Shown here piece after piece: positions 9,428 through 17,136 of a stretch of DNA of 42,554 nucleotides. The stretch covers positions 1 to 42,554 of the forward strand of contig NZ_JHYG01000016.1 in the NCBI RefSeq assembly GCF_000687875.1, written 5' to 3'. Source of the stretch: Acidocella facilis ATCC 35904 (GTDB lineage: Bacteria; Pseudomonadota; Alphaproteobacteria; Acetobacterales; Acetobacteraceae). The notes beneath the pieces are model-generated. The model was not told where the DNA came from, searched no databases, and saw nothing but the letters and a program-made list of their open reading frames with translations. The first letter of the stretch is position 1; each line of letters opens with the position of its first letter. The position numbers were made by a program, and so were the translations under genes.

Positions 9428-10116
9428 TGGATTTGTCCCGGCGCTCGACCCAAAGTGAGGCCATGGATGATCCGGCCATGGACGAGGCGGCGTATCGGCG
9501 CTGCCTGGCGGATCTGGCGGGGGTCAACCGGGTGACGCTGACCCATCGAGCGACCCTGCGCTGGCTGTCGGGCAAGACCCGAGCCCTGCCGCGCGGGAGA
9601 GAAATCTCAGTGCTGGATGTCGGCTGCGGGCAGGGGGATCTACTGCGCGCCATCGCTGACTGGGCGCGGCGTCGGCAGAGGCCCGTCGTCCTCATGGGGC
9701 TGGATCTGAACCCGCGCAGCGCGGCGTCGGCGCGCGCCGCCGGAGAGGGGGAGGAGATCACATACCTCACCGGCGATGTGTTCGCCTTCCAGCCGCCGCG
9801 CAAGCCGGATTTCATCGTCACCTCGCAATTCACCCACCATCTGCCGGATGACCAGATCGTCCAGCTACTCGGCTGGCTAGAGGCGCATGCCGCGCAAGGC
9901 TGGCATATTGCCGACCTGCACCGGCATTGGTTCGCCTATCACGGCTATCCACTACTCGCCCGGCTGTTCGGCTGGCACCCGATCGTCCGTGTCGACGGGC
10001 AGATTTCCATCGCCCGCGGTTTCACCAGGGCCGAGTGGGTGGTGTTGCTGGCGCGGGCTGGGGTGCAAGCACGCATTACCTGGCAGCCGCTGTTCCGCCA
10101 CGCGGTGTCGACATGA
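9427..10116 (+). CDS. Class I SAM-dependent methyltransferase
   Basis: This 229-residue methyltransferase has the SAM-binding motif I LDVGCGQGDLLRAIADWA, an acidic end to strand 2 (LMGLDLNPRSA), and motif IV-like FIVTSQFTHHLPDDQIVQLL. In this operon it most likely O- or C-methylates the polyketide product or its oxidised quinone; that role is inferred from position. It overlaps the PKS gene by one base and the next gene by four (ATGA at 10113-10116), so all three should be translated in step. Comparable three-gene sets (type III PKS, methyltransferase, FAD hydroxylase) make phenolic-lipid quinones in Streptomyces (srsABC). Confidence 0.88.
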   Translation: MDLSRRSTQSEAMDDPAMDEAAYRRCLADLAGVNRVTLTHRATLRWLSGKTRALPRGREISVLDVGCGQGDLLRAIADWARRRQRPVVLMGLDLNPRSAASARAAGEGEEITYLTGDVFAFQPPRKPDFIVTSQFTHHLPDDQIVQLLGWLEAHAAQGWHIADLHRHWFAYHGYPLLARLFGWHPIVRVDGQISIARGFTRAEWVVLLARAGVQARITWQPLFRHAVST

Positions 10117-11252
10117 TCCTGGTGGTCGGTGGCGGCCCGGCCGGAGCGGCCTGTGCCATTGCCCTGGCGCAGGCCGGACGGGCGGTGACGCTGATCGAGC
10201 GCGAACCCGCCGCCACCGACAAGGTCTGCGGCGAGTTCGTCAGCGCCGAGGCGCAGGCCTACCTCACCCGGCTCGGGCTGCCCCCGGCGCTGCTGGGCGG
10301 ACAGCCGATCACCAGACTGCGGCTGGTGCGCGGCGGCCGTACCATCACCGCGCCGCTGCCCTTCGCCGGGCGCGGCGTGCGGCGCCGGGGCATGGACGAG
10401 ACGCTGCTGGATGTGGCCGAGCAAAGCGGGGTGCGTGTGCGGCGCGGCCAGGCGGTACGGCGGATCGACAGCGGCGGGATCAGCGTTGAGGTCGGCGGCG
10501 AGGTTCTGCATCCTGCCACGCTGGTGCTGGCCAGCGGCAAGCATGAGGTGCGTGGCGCGGCGCGCCCGGCCCGGCCCGGCCGGCTGGTCGGGCTCAAATC
10601 CTATTTCTCTCTGGCCGCCGGTCCGCAGTCAGAACTCGTGCAGCATGTCGAGCTTATCATGTTCCGCGGCGGTTATGCCGGTCTGCAGATGGTTGAGGAC
10701 GGACTCGCCAACCTCTCTTTGCTGGTCGACAAGGCGGTGCTGCGCGAGGCCGGCAATAAATGGCCGGCGCTGCTGGCCGGGCTGCAGCGCACTATCCCGC
10801 ATCTGGCTTCAAGGCTGGACAAGGCGGCTGACCGCCTGCCGGAGCCGCTCGCCATCGCTGGCATGCCGTTCGGCTTCCTGCATCGGCCCCACGCCGCGGA
10901 CCCGCCCGATTTGTTCCGGTTGGGCGACCAGGCGGCGGTCATCCAGTCCTTCACCGGGGACGGGCTGGCGATCGCCCTGCACAGCGCAGCCCTGGCGGCG
11001 GCTGCAATCATCGCCGGTGCGAGCGCGCAGACGTATCACCAGCAGTTGCGGACCGATGTAAGGTGGCAGGTGTTTCGTGCCGGGGCGTTGCATCACGCGC
11101 TGAGCGCCCCGCTGCTTGGCCCCGTTCTGTTCGCAGGCGCCGCTTTGTGGCCCGCAACCCTCGCCCGTGCCGCTGCCTGGACCCGCGTGCCCGAGGCGGC
11201 GCTGGCGCGCTGCCAGAGTCAAGCTCGGCCCGGCTTGTGCTCACTCAGATAA
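10113..11252 (+). CDS. FAD-dependent oxidoreductase (geranylgeranyl reductase/PHBH-like)
   Basis: This flavoprotein of 379 residues has the N-terminal dinucleotide fold MILVVGGGPAGAACAIALAQAG with Glu at the end of strand 2 (LIERE), the VCGEFVSAEA segment typical of geranylgeranyl-reductase-like proteins, and the second FAD motif FRLGDQAAVIQSFTGDGL with its Gly-Asp. As the third gene of the PKS operon it probably hydroxylates or reduces the aromatic product. Start ATG 10113 gives the ATGA overlap; upstream in-frame starts lie within the methyltransferase. The C-terminal region (from about residue 320) is hydrophobic, which may place it at the membrane. No terminator is obvious before the transposon remnants. 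Confidence 0.87.
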   Translation: MILVVGGGPAGAACAIALAQAGRAVTLIEREPAATDKVCGEFVSAEAQAYLTRLGLPPALLGGQPITRLRLVRGGRTITAPLPFAGRGVRRRGMDETLLDVAEQSGVRVRRGQAVRRIDSGGISVEVGGEVLHPATLVLASGKHEVRGAARPARPGRLVGLKSYFSLAAGPQSELVQHVELIMFRGGYAGLQMVEDGLANLSLLVDKAVLREAGNKWPALLAGLQRTIPHLASRLDKAADRLPEPLAIAGMPFGFLHRPHAADPPDLFRLGDQAAVIQSFTGDGLAIALHSAALAAAAIIAGASAQTYHQQLRTDVRWQVFRAGALHHALSAPLLGPVLFAGAALWPATLARAAAWTRVPEAALARCQSQARPGLCSLR

Positions 11253-11364
11253 GTGGCCTGCGTGGGGATTTTTGAACCAGTTGAACTGAGACAAACTGGT
11301 TTAGAAAGGAGGGTAGCGTCCGTCAATGTGGTGGACATTCTGGTGTAGCTGAAGTGGCCATCGA

Positions 11365-11862
11365 TCATGCGGCTGCGGTGGAAATCTGGTTTGGTTCAGC
11401 GTTGATCAGCGGGGGTGTAAGTTCAGCCATTCCCTCGATCTGCATATACCGGTTTTGTGTCTGCCACTCATCGTTTGCCTCCAGCAGCACGGCACCGATC
11501 AGCCGGATGATCGCTGCCTCGTTTGGAAAGATGCCTACGACATCGGCGCGGCGTTTGACGTCTTTGTTCAAGCGTTCCAAGGGGTTGGTGCTGTGGATTT
11601 TGGTCCGGTGCTGGGTGGGAAAATCCATGTGCGCCAGCACGTCGATCTCGCTGTCATCGATAAACGTGCCGAGCTTTGGCCACTTGCCGCGGAGCTGATC
11701 GGCGACATGGCGCAGGGTCTGGCTGGCATTGGCGCGGTCAGGCTGGATGAACGCCTGGCGCAACGCGGCGGATGCCATGTTCTGCTGGGCCTTCGGGACA
11801 TAGGACAGCGCGTTCCTCATCCAATGCACCCGACAGCGCTGCCAGGATGCGCCCATGACTTT
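11365..11862 (-). mobile_element. IS256-family transposase, C-terminal remnant
   Basis: About 165 residues of an IS256 (Transposase_mut) protein remain. The family pattern is clear: GASWQRCRVHWMRNALSYV, the TIP-like HRTKIHSTNPLERLNKDVKRR with the final catalytic Glu, and VGIFPNEAAIIRLIGAVLLE. The N-terminal half with the two aspartates is missing, replaced at about 11858-11862 by an IS66 gene fragment in another frame. It cannot transpose. The matching terminal repeat on the 5' side is gone. The 110 bp between 11253 and 11364 hold no gene. Confidence 0.88.
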
Positions 11863-12286
11863 TCGGCCGCACATGGCGGATGACTTTCAGCCGGGCCGGG
11901 ATTTTCTCCAGCACCTCGGTGATGTCCTCGCCGAGTTTGACCAGATGCGTGCCGCCACAATTGGGGCAGACCTCGGCAGTTGGGTACACCACATCCTCAC
12001 GCGGCAGATGCACCGGCAAAGGTTTGCGCACCGCCGGTGAGCGGGCCGGACGTGGCTGCGGGGTTGCTGCTACCCGTGCGGCTTCAGCTTCCTCAAGGTC
12101 TTCGAGCTGCAACTCCAACTGCTCGATCTGCGTGTCCAGCGCCTCGGACGATTGCCCGAACTGCATGCGCCGCAGCTTGTGCAACTGCGCTTTATACTGC
12201 TCGATAAGCAGGTGCGCCGTCGCCAGCTCTGCTTCGCGCTCGGCAAGTTGGGCTCGCAGGCTGACAATCTCGGCAGCGGCATCCAT
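11858..12286 (-). mobile_element. IS66-family TnpC, N-terminal remnant
   Basis: This is the first 140 or so residues of an IS66 transposase (TnpC): the leucine-zipper helix EIVSLRAQLAEREAELATAH, LRRMQFGQSSEALDTQIEQL, the zinc-finger-like VCPNCGGTHLVKLGEDITE and LEKIPARLKVIRHVRPK. Native TnpC continues with a second CxxC and the DDE domain; here the homology ends at about 11858 and the IS256 remnant begins. The frame stays open for some 40 further residues of foreign sequence. The accessory genes tnpA and tnpB are absent. It is inactive. Confidence 0.88.
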
Positions 12287-12400
12287 CGGCTTTTAATCTA
12301 GCCGAATCGCATGAAAATATCACGAGTTTTTACGAATCAGCAGGCCGTTTCCAGTGTAAAGCTGCGCACCGGCGCGCGCCAGTCGATCCCCTCCAGCAGC

Positions 12401-12532
12401 ATGGATAATTGCGCCATTGAGGTTGCTGTAGAAGATGGCGATCCGGTACCCAAGCCCTCTACTATAGAGACGGTGAGAGGAAATCCTGACTTCGGTGGGT
12501 GGATCATTAGCGAAGTTGATTTAGGAATATAA
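12401..12532 (+). pseudogene. HicB-type antitoxin remnant
   Basis: A short frame reads CAIEVAVEDGDPVPKPST and then NPDFGGWIISEVDLGI, followed by a stop at 12530-12532. The 'EDGDPIPAPS.LE...NP.YAGWI..V.VD' pattern is the middle and end of HicB-type antitoxins. The N-terminal half and the usual last 20 residues are missing. No HicA-like toxin is seen nearby. Homology by eye only. Confidence 0.45.
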
Positions 12533-12585
12533 TCCTAAATTGCCGATTGGCTAAATTAGCCAGACAGTAGCAAGTCAAGTTTGCT

Positions 12586-12757
12586 TCATAGTCCGCACCA
12601 GCTCGAATATTGCTCCGGCTCACCCGGCAGGAACCTGGCGATGTGATTGTCGGTGCTACGCCTGAGGGCATGGGTGGCAAGCGCAATCCACCGTTCTGGA
12701 TGAAGCTCTGCGAGCTCGGTCTGTTGCACAATCTCATCCCCCCTGAAGCAGCGCAGG
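12586..12757 (-). other. Unassigned fragment beside the GntR gene
   Basis: A minus-strand frame here, following the GntR stop, contains TELAELHPERWIALATHALRRS and HIARFLPGEPEQYSSW. It looks like real protein sequence (a conserved-looking helix pair with an acidic tail) but I cannot name the family, and it has no start of its own. It is probably the remains of another gene or transposon part. Confidence 0.3.
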
Positions 12758-13441
12758 TCAGGGCGTCGCGAAAAAGCCGTTGGGCAGAGAGAGAAAGCGT
12801 TGCAGCGAAGCATCAACATGCGCTTCGGCCGCAACGCGGGCGGCGGCTGCATCACCGGTCAGCAGGGTCTGCACCATCGCATCATGCTCGGCCAAGCTGC
12901 CGCTCATCATCTCCTGCTCCAGGGGGCCGCGGAACTGCGCCAGTAGGATGGTGTTGCCCAGCCTCTGCGCCGCTTGGTCCAGCACGGGATTGCCGCTGGC
13001 GGTGCGGATGAGCTTATGAAACGCGTCGTTGGCGGTGCTGAAGCTCTGCATGTCGCTTTTCCGCGCGGCCTCGGCGGCGATGTCGCACAGCCGGCATAGC
13101 TCAGTCGGGTCCGCCGCCAGCACTGGCGCGGCCAAAGCCGCAGCCAACCCCTCCAGCTCCCGCCGCACCGCGAAGGTCCAGCGTAGCTCATCCTTGCTCA
13201 GATGCCGGACGATGGCGCCGCGATGGCGCTCGATCTGTACCAGGCCATCGCCTTGCAGCCGCAGAAAAGCTTCCCGCAAGGCGGTACGGCTGATGCTGAA
13301 GCGTTTGATCAGCTCCGCCTCGATCAGCCTTTGACCAGGGGCATAGTGCCCGGCCTTGATGCCGTGCAGAATGGCCTGCGCCGCAATATCCACGACTGAA
13401 TCGTTATTTGCTGTTACGTCCATTGTCTCAGAGGCTGCCAT
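12758..13441 (-). CDS. GntR-family (FadR/FCD) transcriptional regulator
   Basis: This is a repressor-type regulator of 227 residues. The N-terminal winged helix has the GntR signature GQRLIEAELIKRFSISRTALREAFLRL and the wing GLVQIERHRGAIVRHLS. The C-terminal FCD helical bundle shows the metal or ligand residues: Asp in STANDAFHKLI, His in the same segment, and HDAMVQTLL and EAHVDASL. ATG 13423 is an alternative start. It is the last gene of the minus-strand operon with the TPP enzyme and HbpS-like genes. The 13-bp palindrome at 15705-15717 and its copy at 19946-19958 have the length and symmetry of FadR-subfamily operators, so it probably controls this operon, the porin/MFS operon and the aldehyde dehydrogenase. 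The effector is presumably the substrate or a pathway intermediate. Confidence 0.9.
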   Translation of the reverse strand: MAASETMDVTANNDSVVDIAAQAILHGIKAGHYAPGQRLIEAELIKRFSISRTALREAFLRLQGDGLVQIERHRGAIVRHLSKDELRWTFAVRRELEGLAAALAAPVLAADPTELCRLCDIAAEAARKSDMQSFSTANDAFHKLIRTASGNPVLDQAAQRLGNTILLAQFRGPLEQEMMSGSLAEHDAMVQTLLTGDAAAARVAAEAHVDASLQRFLSLPNGFFATP

Positions 13442-13482
13442 TGCGGCAAGGCTAGCACTCGGTCCGCGCCGCCGGAAGAGTG

Positions 13483-13923
13483 TCAGCCACGAAGCAGCCC
13501 GGCCTGTTGCAACCCGGCCAATGCCGCCGCTTCGTCCCGGTCCCCGATATCTCCCGAAACACCGATGGCCCCCAGCAGCGCGCCATCCTCCCGCCGGATC
13601 AATATGCCACCGGGATTGGGGACGAAGCCGCCATGCAGGCTTTGCCCCGCAGCGGTGAAGAATTGTGGCAGCGCCTTTGCTCGTTCCGCCAGCTCGCGCG
13701 TATCCAGCCCGAATTGCAGCGCGGCATTCGCCTTGCCGATGGCCAGATCCGGCCGCCCTAGCGCGATGCCGGATTCCGCCGCGAAGGCTTTCAGCACGCC
13801 GCGCGCATCCAGTACCGCAACGGCGAGCGGCAACAACTCAGCTTCCCGCCCCGCCGCCAATGTGCCGCGGAGAATCTCCTGTGCGGTTTCCAGCGGCAAA
13901 TCTGCGAAGATCGGCTCAGACAT
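13483..13923 (-). CDS. HbpS/GlcG-like heme-binding family protein (DUF336)
   Basis: This is a 146-residue member of the GlcG/HbpS/PduO-C family. Visible features are the opening ETAQEILRGTLAAGREAELLPLAVAVLDARG, the AIGKANAALQFG segment, and the conserved turn NPGGILIRREDGALLGAIGVSG. Some family members bind heme or cobalamin; the biochemical role beside catabolic enzymes is unknown. It overlaps the TPP-enzyme gene by eight bases (ATGTCTGA at 13916-13923), so production of the two is coupled, which suggests they act together. There is no signal peptide, so it is cytoplasmic. Native length for the family. Confidence 0.85.
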   Translation of the reverse strand: MSEPIFADLPLETAQEILRGTLAAGREAELLPLAVAVLDARGVLKAFAAESGIALGRPDLAIGKANAALQFGLDTRELAERAKALPQFFTAAGQSLHGGFVPNPGGILIRREDGALLGAIGVSGDIGDRDEAAALAGLQQAGLLRG

Positions 13924-15628
13924 CGAACATCTCCCCCATGGCCCGCAGCATGGGATGCGGCATGAAACTCACTCGGCAATCCAGCACCGCCGGGGCTTGC
14001 GCGGCGAAGGCGCGCGCCAGGGCAGGGGCAAGCGCCTCCGGGGTTGTCACCGTTTCGCCGAATCCGCCGAACCCGCGCGCGATGGCCGCGTAATCCGTAC
14101 CCTCCAGATCCACGCCCAGCCTGAACCCCTTGCGGGTCTGGCCAGCGGCGATCACGCCCCAGGAGGCGTTATTATGCACGATATTCACCACGTTCAGCCC
14201 GTAGCGCCGTGCGGTGTCCAGCTCCTGCAGGGTGAAGCCGAAGCTGCCATCCCCGGTGATGTTCACCACCGGACGGCCGGGATGCAGCGCCGCGAGGGAC
14301 AGTGCATAGGGCAGGCCGAAGCCGAGCTGCGCCATGCCGGCTTCGTGAAAGCGCGTGCGCGGCTCAAGCACTGGAGTGAGGTCGTTGCTCCAGAAGCTTG
14401 TATGGCCGCCATCGTAAACCACGAGTGCGTCTGGCGGCAGCGCCGCGCCAAGGGCGCGTGCCAGAACCGCCGGGTGCATCACCGGCCCGCTGGCATCGGC
14501 GCCAAGCTGCGCCTGATAACCCCGCCATTCCGCAGCAAGCCCCGCCACCCAGGCCGGGTCGGCAATACCGGGCCCCGGGCAGGCTTGCGCCAATGCCCTG
14601 ACCGTGGCGGCCGCATCGGCCAGAATGCCCAGGCTAAGCGGCGTATTCTGGCCGAGCGCTTCGGGATCGCTTTCCACCTGGATGATCGCCTGGCCCGGAG
14701 CCCCCAGCCATTCTCCCTTGCGCCAGAACCAGGAGGAGACACGCATGCCCAGCGCCAGCACCACATCCGCCTCGCGCAGCGCGCGCAACACGGCAGGGCC
14801 GCCAATGGCGCCGCCATGGCCAAAGAAATCAGGATCATCGCTGGCCACCATGCCGATGCCCGATTGCGTGGTGGTTACCGCCGCGCTCAATCTTTTGGCA
14901 AGTGCACGCAAGGGTTGGTATTCGCCGGAACGGGCGAGCCCGCCCCCCGCGATGAGCAAGGGACGCTTCGCCCCACGCAGCAAAGCGAGGGCGGCTTGAA
15001 CCGCATCGGGATGCGGGCTGGGCAGGGTGGTCAATCGGTAGGTCGCCGGCGCGCGCGCAAACGCGCCGGTTGGAAAAACCGTCTGCGCTTCCAGCACATC
15101 CTGCGGCAATTCCAGATGGACCGGGCCCGGCCGGCCGGTGAGGGCGGCACGGAAAGCGGCGCGGACAAGCTCTGGCAGACGCTTCGGGTCATGCACCACA
15201 GCGCTCCATTTGGTGAGCGGACGAAGCATGGCTGCGCTATCGATCTCCATCAGCCCGCCCTTGGCCGGATATGCCGCGCCATGGCTGTTATTCGATGTGA
15301 TCAACAGCAAGGGCAAGCGGTTATTCAGCGCGGAGGCCAGGCCGCCAACGGCATTGGCGCTGCCCGGGCCAAGCTCCGCGAAGGCCAGCGCCATGCGCCC
15401 GGTTGCGGCATAATGTGCCGCCGCCATCATCACACCCGCGGCCTCATGCCGGACGCCGATATAGCGTAGCCCTTCCTCTTCAACGGCCTGCAAAAAGGGC
15501 GCGATCTTGCCGCCGGCAATTCCGAACACGGCGTCGATGCCCTCAGGCCGCAAGGCGCGCGCCAGCGCACGGCCCCCTGAAAGCCGGATCAAGCCCTCGC
15601 CCAGATCATTGCTGTTACCCTCCGGCAT
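13916..15628 (-). CDS. Thiamine-pyrophosphate-dependent enzyme (acetolactate synthase-like)
   Basis: This is a 570-residue ThDP enzyme with all three domains. The N-terminal PYR domain has VFGIAGGKIAPFL and the activating glutamate Glu62 in GVRHEAAGVMMAA. The central domain contains LLRGAKRPLLIAGGGLARSG. The PP domain has the GDG...NN cofactor motif starting at residue 459 (GDGSFGFTLQELD ... VHNNASWG). The histidines of benzoylformate decarboxylase are not at their positions (AELGPGSAN instead), so it is not a close BFD; possible roles are 2-oxo-acid decarboxylase, carboligase or C-C lyase. Start ATG 15628 is chosen for the GGGGGAC site; longer frames up to 15673 lack one. First gene of the operon, behind the palindromic operator. 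Confidence 0.88.
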   Translation of the reverse strand: MPEGNSNDLGEGLIRLSGGRALARALRPEGIDAVFGIAGGKIAPFLQAVEEEGLRYIGVRHEAAGVMMAAAHYAATGRMALAFAELGPGSANAVGGLASALNNRLPLLLITSNNSHGAAYPAKGGLMEIDSAAMLRPLTKWSAVVHDPKRLPELVRAAFRAALTGRPGPVHLELPQDVLEAQTVFPTGAFARAPATYRLTTLPSPHPDAVQAALALLRGAKRPLLIAGGGLARSGEYQPLRALAKRLSAAVTTTQSGIGMVASDDPDFFGHGGAIGGPAVLRALREADVVLALGMRVSSWFWRKGEWLGAPGQAIIQVESDPEALGQNTPLSLGILADAAATVRALAQACPGPGIADPAWVAGLAAEWRGYQAQLGADASGPVMHPAVLARALGAALPPDALVVYDGGHTSFWSNDLTPVLEPRTRFHEAGMAQLGFGLPYALSLAALHPGRPVVNITGDGSFGFTLQELDTARRYGLNVVNIVHNNASWGVIAAGQTRKGFRLGVDLEGTDYAAIARGFGGFGETVTTPEALAPALARAFAAQAPAVLDCRVSFMPHPMLRAMGEMFDV

Positions 15629-15704
15629 GATGTCCCCCGTTGAATTCATCTTGTGGAGAGATGAATAAGCCATTGCATATCATCATTCAATATAATATGA
15701 CTAA

Positions 15705-15717
15705 ATTGTCCGACAAT
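15705..15717. promoter_or_regulatory. Perfect 13-bp palindrome, probable GntR operator
   Basis: ATTGTCCGACAAT is perfectly palindromic around its central base. It lies in the divergent promoter between the TPP enzyme and the porin. On the plus strand it follows a TATAAT-like box near 15690 and would cover the transcription start; on the minus strand its TTGTCG lies 16 bases before TATATT, like a -35 box. A near copy precedes the aldehyde dehydrogenase at 19946. Confidence 0.75.
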
Positions 15718-15777
15718 AAAGATGGCCGATTTTACGGCCCCGGCGATAGCCAAGAAAAAAGGGGAGATGAGTTCAAA

Positions 15778-17106
15778 ATGCGACAGCAACTTTTCGTGGC
15801 AACCGCGCTGCTCGCGGTGGGTGCGTTCCAGCCTGCTTATGCCGATGGGCTTTTGTCCAAGCCTGCTAATGCCCTCGCATCCCAGGGGATCGATGTCAGC
15901 GCGATCTATCTGAACCAGTTCATGGCCAACCCGAGCACCGGCTTCAATACGGGCACGACCTCCTCCACGGGAGCATTGATTCCGCATATCGATGTCGATC
16001 TGAATAAGTTAGCGGGCATCCCTGGGGCCAGCATTCATTTCGAGCAAGCGATCTTCACCTTCGTCTCAGGTCAGAATATGACCTCCAATGTCGGCGGCAT
16101 TCTTCCCGGGCTGCCGTATAATGCTGTGGGCAAACACACTTATCTTTCCGAGCTGACCTATGAACAGAAGTTGCTGCAGGGGCGGCTGGATATTGAAGTC
16201 GGCCGGATGAATCCGCTACGGCATTTCTCATCGCCGAATTGCGATAATTTCTTCACCTGTCAGGACCCGGTTTTTCTCATCGATAACGATGTGCCGCCTT
16301 ATCCCTATGGCGTCTGGGGCGGGAGGGCCCAGTTGCAGTTGGATAAGCAAGACAATGTTCAGCTTGGCGCCTTCGAGGATGATTTCTACGATGCCCGCGT
16401 GACCAACGGCTATGATTGGGGCACCAACCATGCCATCGGCGCGGAGATTCTGTTTCAGCTGGCACGGCACACGAGCTTTGCCGATAGCCGCCACCCTGGC
16501 GCCTATTCGCTGATGTATTTCCACAATACTTCAACCGTCCCGGATCCTTATATCACCGTCGCGGGCACCTCCCAGGTGTTCAACCCCAGCACGGCCCCGG
16601 TCACCTATACCGGGACGGATGGGCTGGTGCTGCGTTTCAACCAGACCCTCTGGTCAGCCGCCGCCCCGCCGGGCGTGCCGCCGGTTCATACTGATGTTTA
16701 TGGCGGTGTGTCCTATTCCTTCACCGCGAGCGCCCCGGTGCGGGCGCAGTTCTATACGGGCGTCAATTATTATTTTCACACGGGCATGCCGCTGGATACG
16801 CTGGGGCTGAAACTCCAATATGCTGATATTGGCAGCCGAGAGTTGATGTTTCAGCGCGATGCCCGCATTGCCGCGGGCGGCGCGGATGTGATGGGCTCAT
16901 CCAATGAATGGCGGTTCGAGGTGAACGGCTCCTACATGCTGCTGCCTGGCATCGCACTGCAGCCAACCTTCCAATATTACATCAATCCCGATGCCTTCTT
17001 CAATCCATTTCAGCCCCGCCTGCCGCGCAACGGCATGGTGTTTGGCGCCACGCTGGTGGTGTTTCTCGGGCAGATCCTTGGCTTGCCGCAACCGCCAATG
17101 TCCTGA
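15778..17106 (+). CDS. Outer-membrane carbohydrate porin-like protein (OprB family)
   Basis: This is a 442-residue outer-membrane beta-barrel protein. The signal peptide is residues 1-22 (QLFVATALLAVGAFQPAYA, cleavage before DGLL). It continues with alternating amphipathic strands, SELTYEQKLLQGRLDIEVGR, a cysteine pair in the SPNCDNFFTCQDP loop as in OprB proteins, and WGGRAQLQLDKQDN. OprB-type channels pass sugars and small acids. Start ATG 15778 follows GGGGAGATGAG; an upstream in-frame start at 15640 would read through the operator and lack a signal sequence. The MFS transporter follows after 30 bp, so this operon likely brings the substrate across both membranes. Confidence 0.82.
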   Translation: MRQQLFVATALLAVGAFQPAYADGLLSKPANALASQGIDVSAIYLNQFMANPSTGFNTGTTSSTGALIPHIDVDLNKLAGIPGASIHFEQAIFTFVSGQNMTSNVGGILPGLPYNAVGKHTYLSELTYEQKLLQGRLDIEVGRMNPLRHFSSPNCDNFFTCQDPVFLIDNDVPPYPYGVWGGRAQLQLDKQDNVQLGAFEDDFYDARVTNGYDWGTNHAIGAEILFQLARHTSFADSRHPGAYSLMYFHNTSTVPDPYITVAGTSQVFNPSTAPVTYTGTDGLVLRFNQTLWSAAAPPGVPPVHTDVYGGVSYSFTASAPVRAQFYTGVNYYFHTGMPLDTLGLKLQYADIGSRELMFQRDARIAAGGADVMGSSNEWRFEVNGSYMLLPGIALQPTFQYYINPDAFFNPFQPRLPRNGMVFGATLVVFLGQILGLPQPPMS

Positions 17107-17136
17107 AAGAAAAACTCAACAATGGAGGAGACAGGC

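Noticed and set aside
13565-15469. 634-codon plus-strand frame
   Set aside because: It is antisense to the TPP enzyme and HbpS-like genes; it is arginine/histidine-rich shadow coding without motifs.
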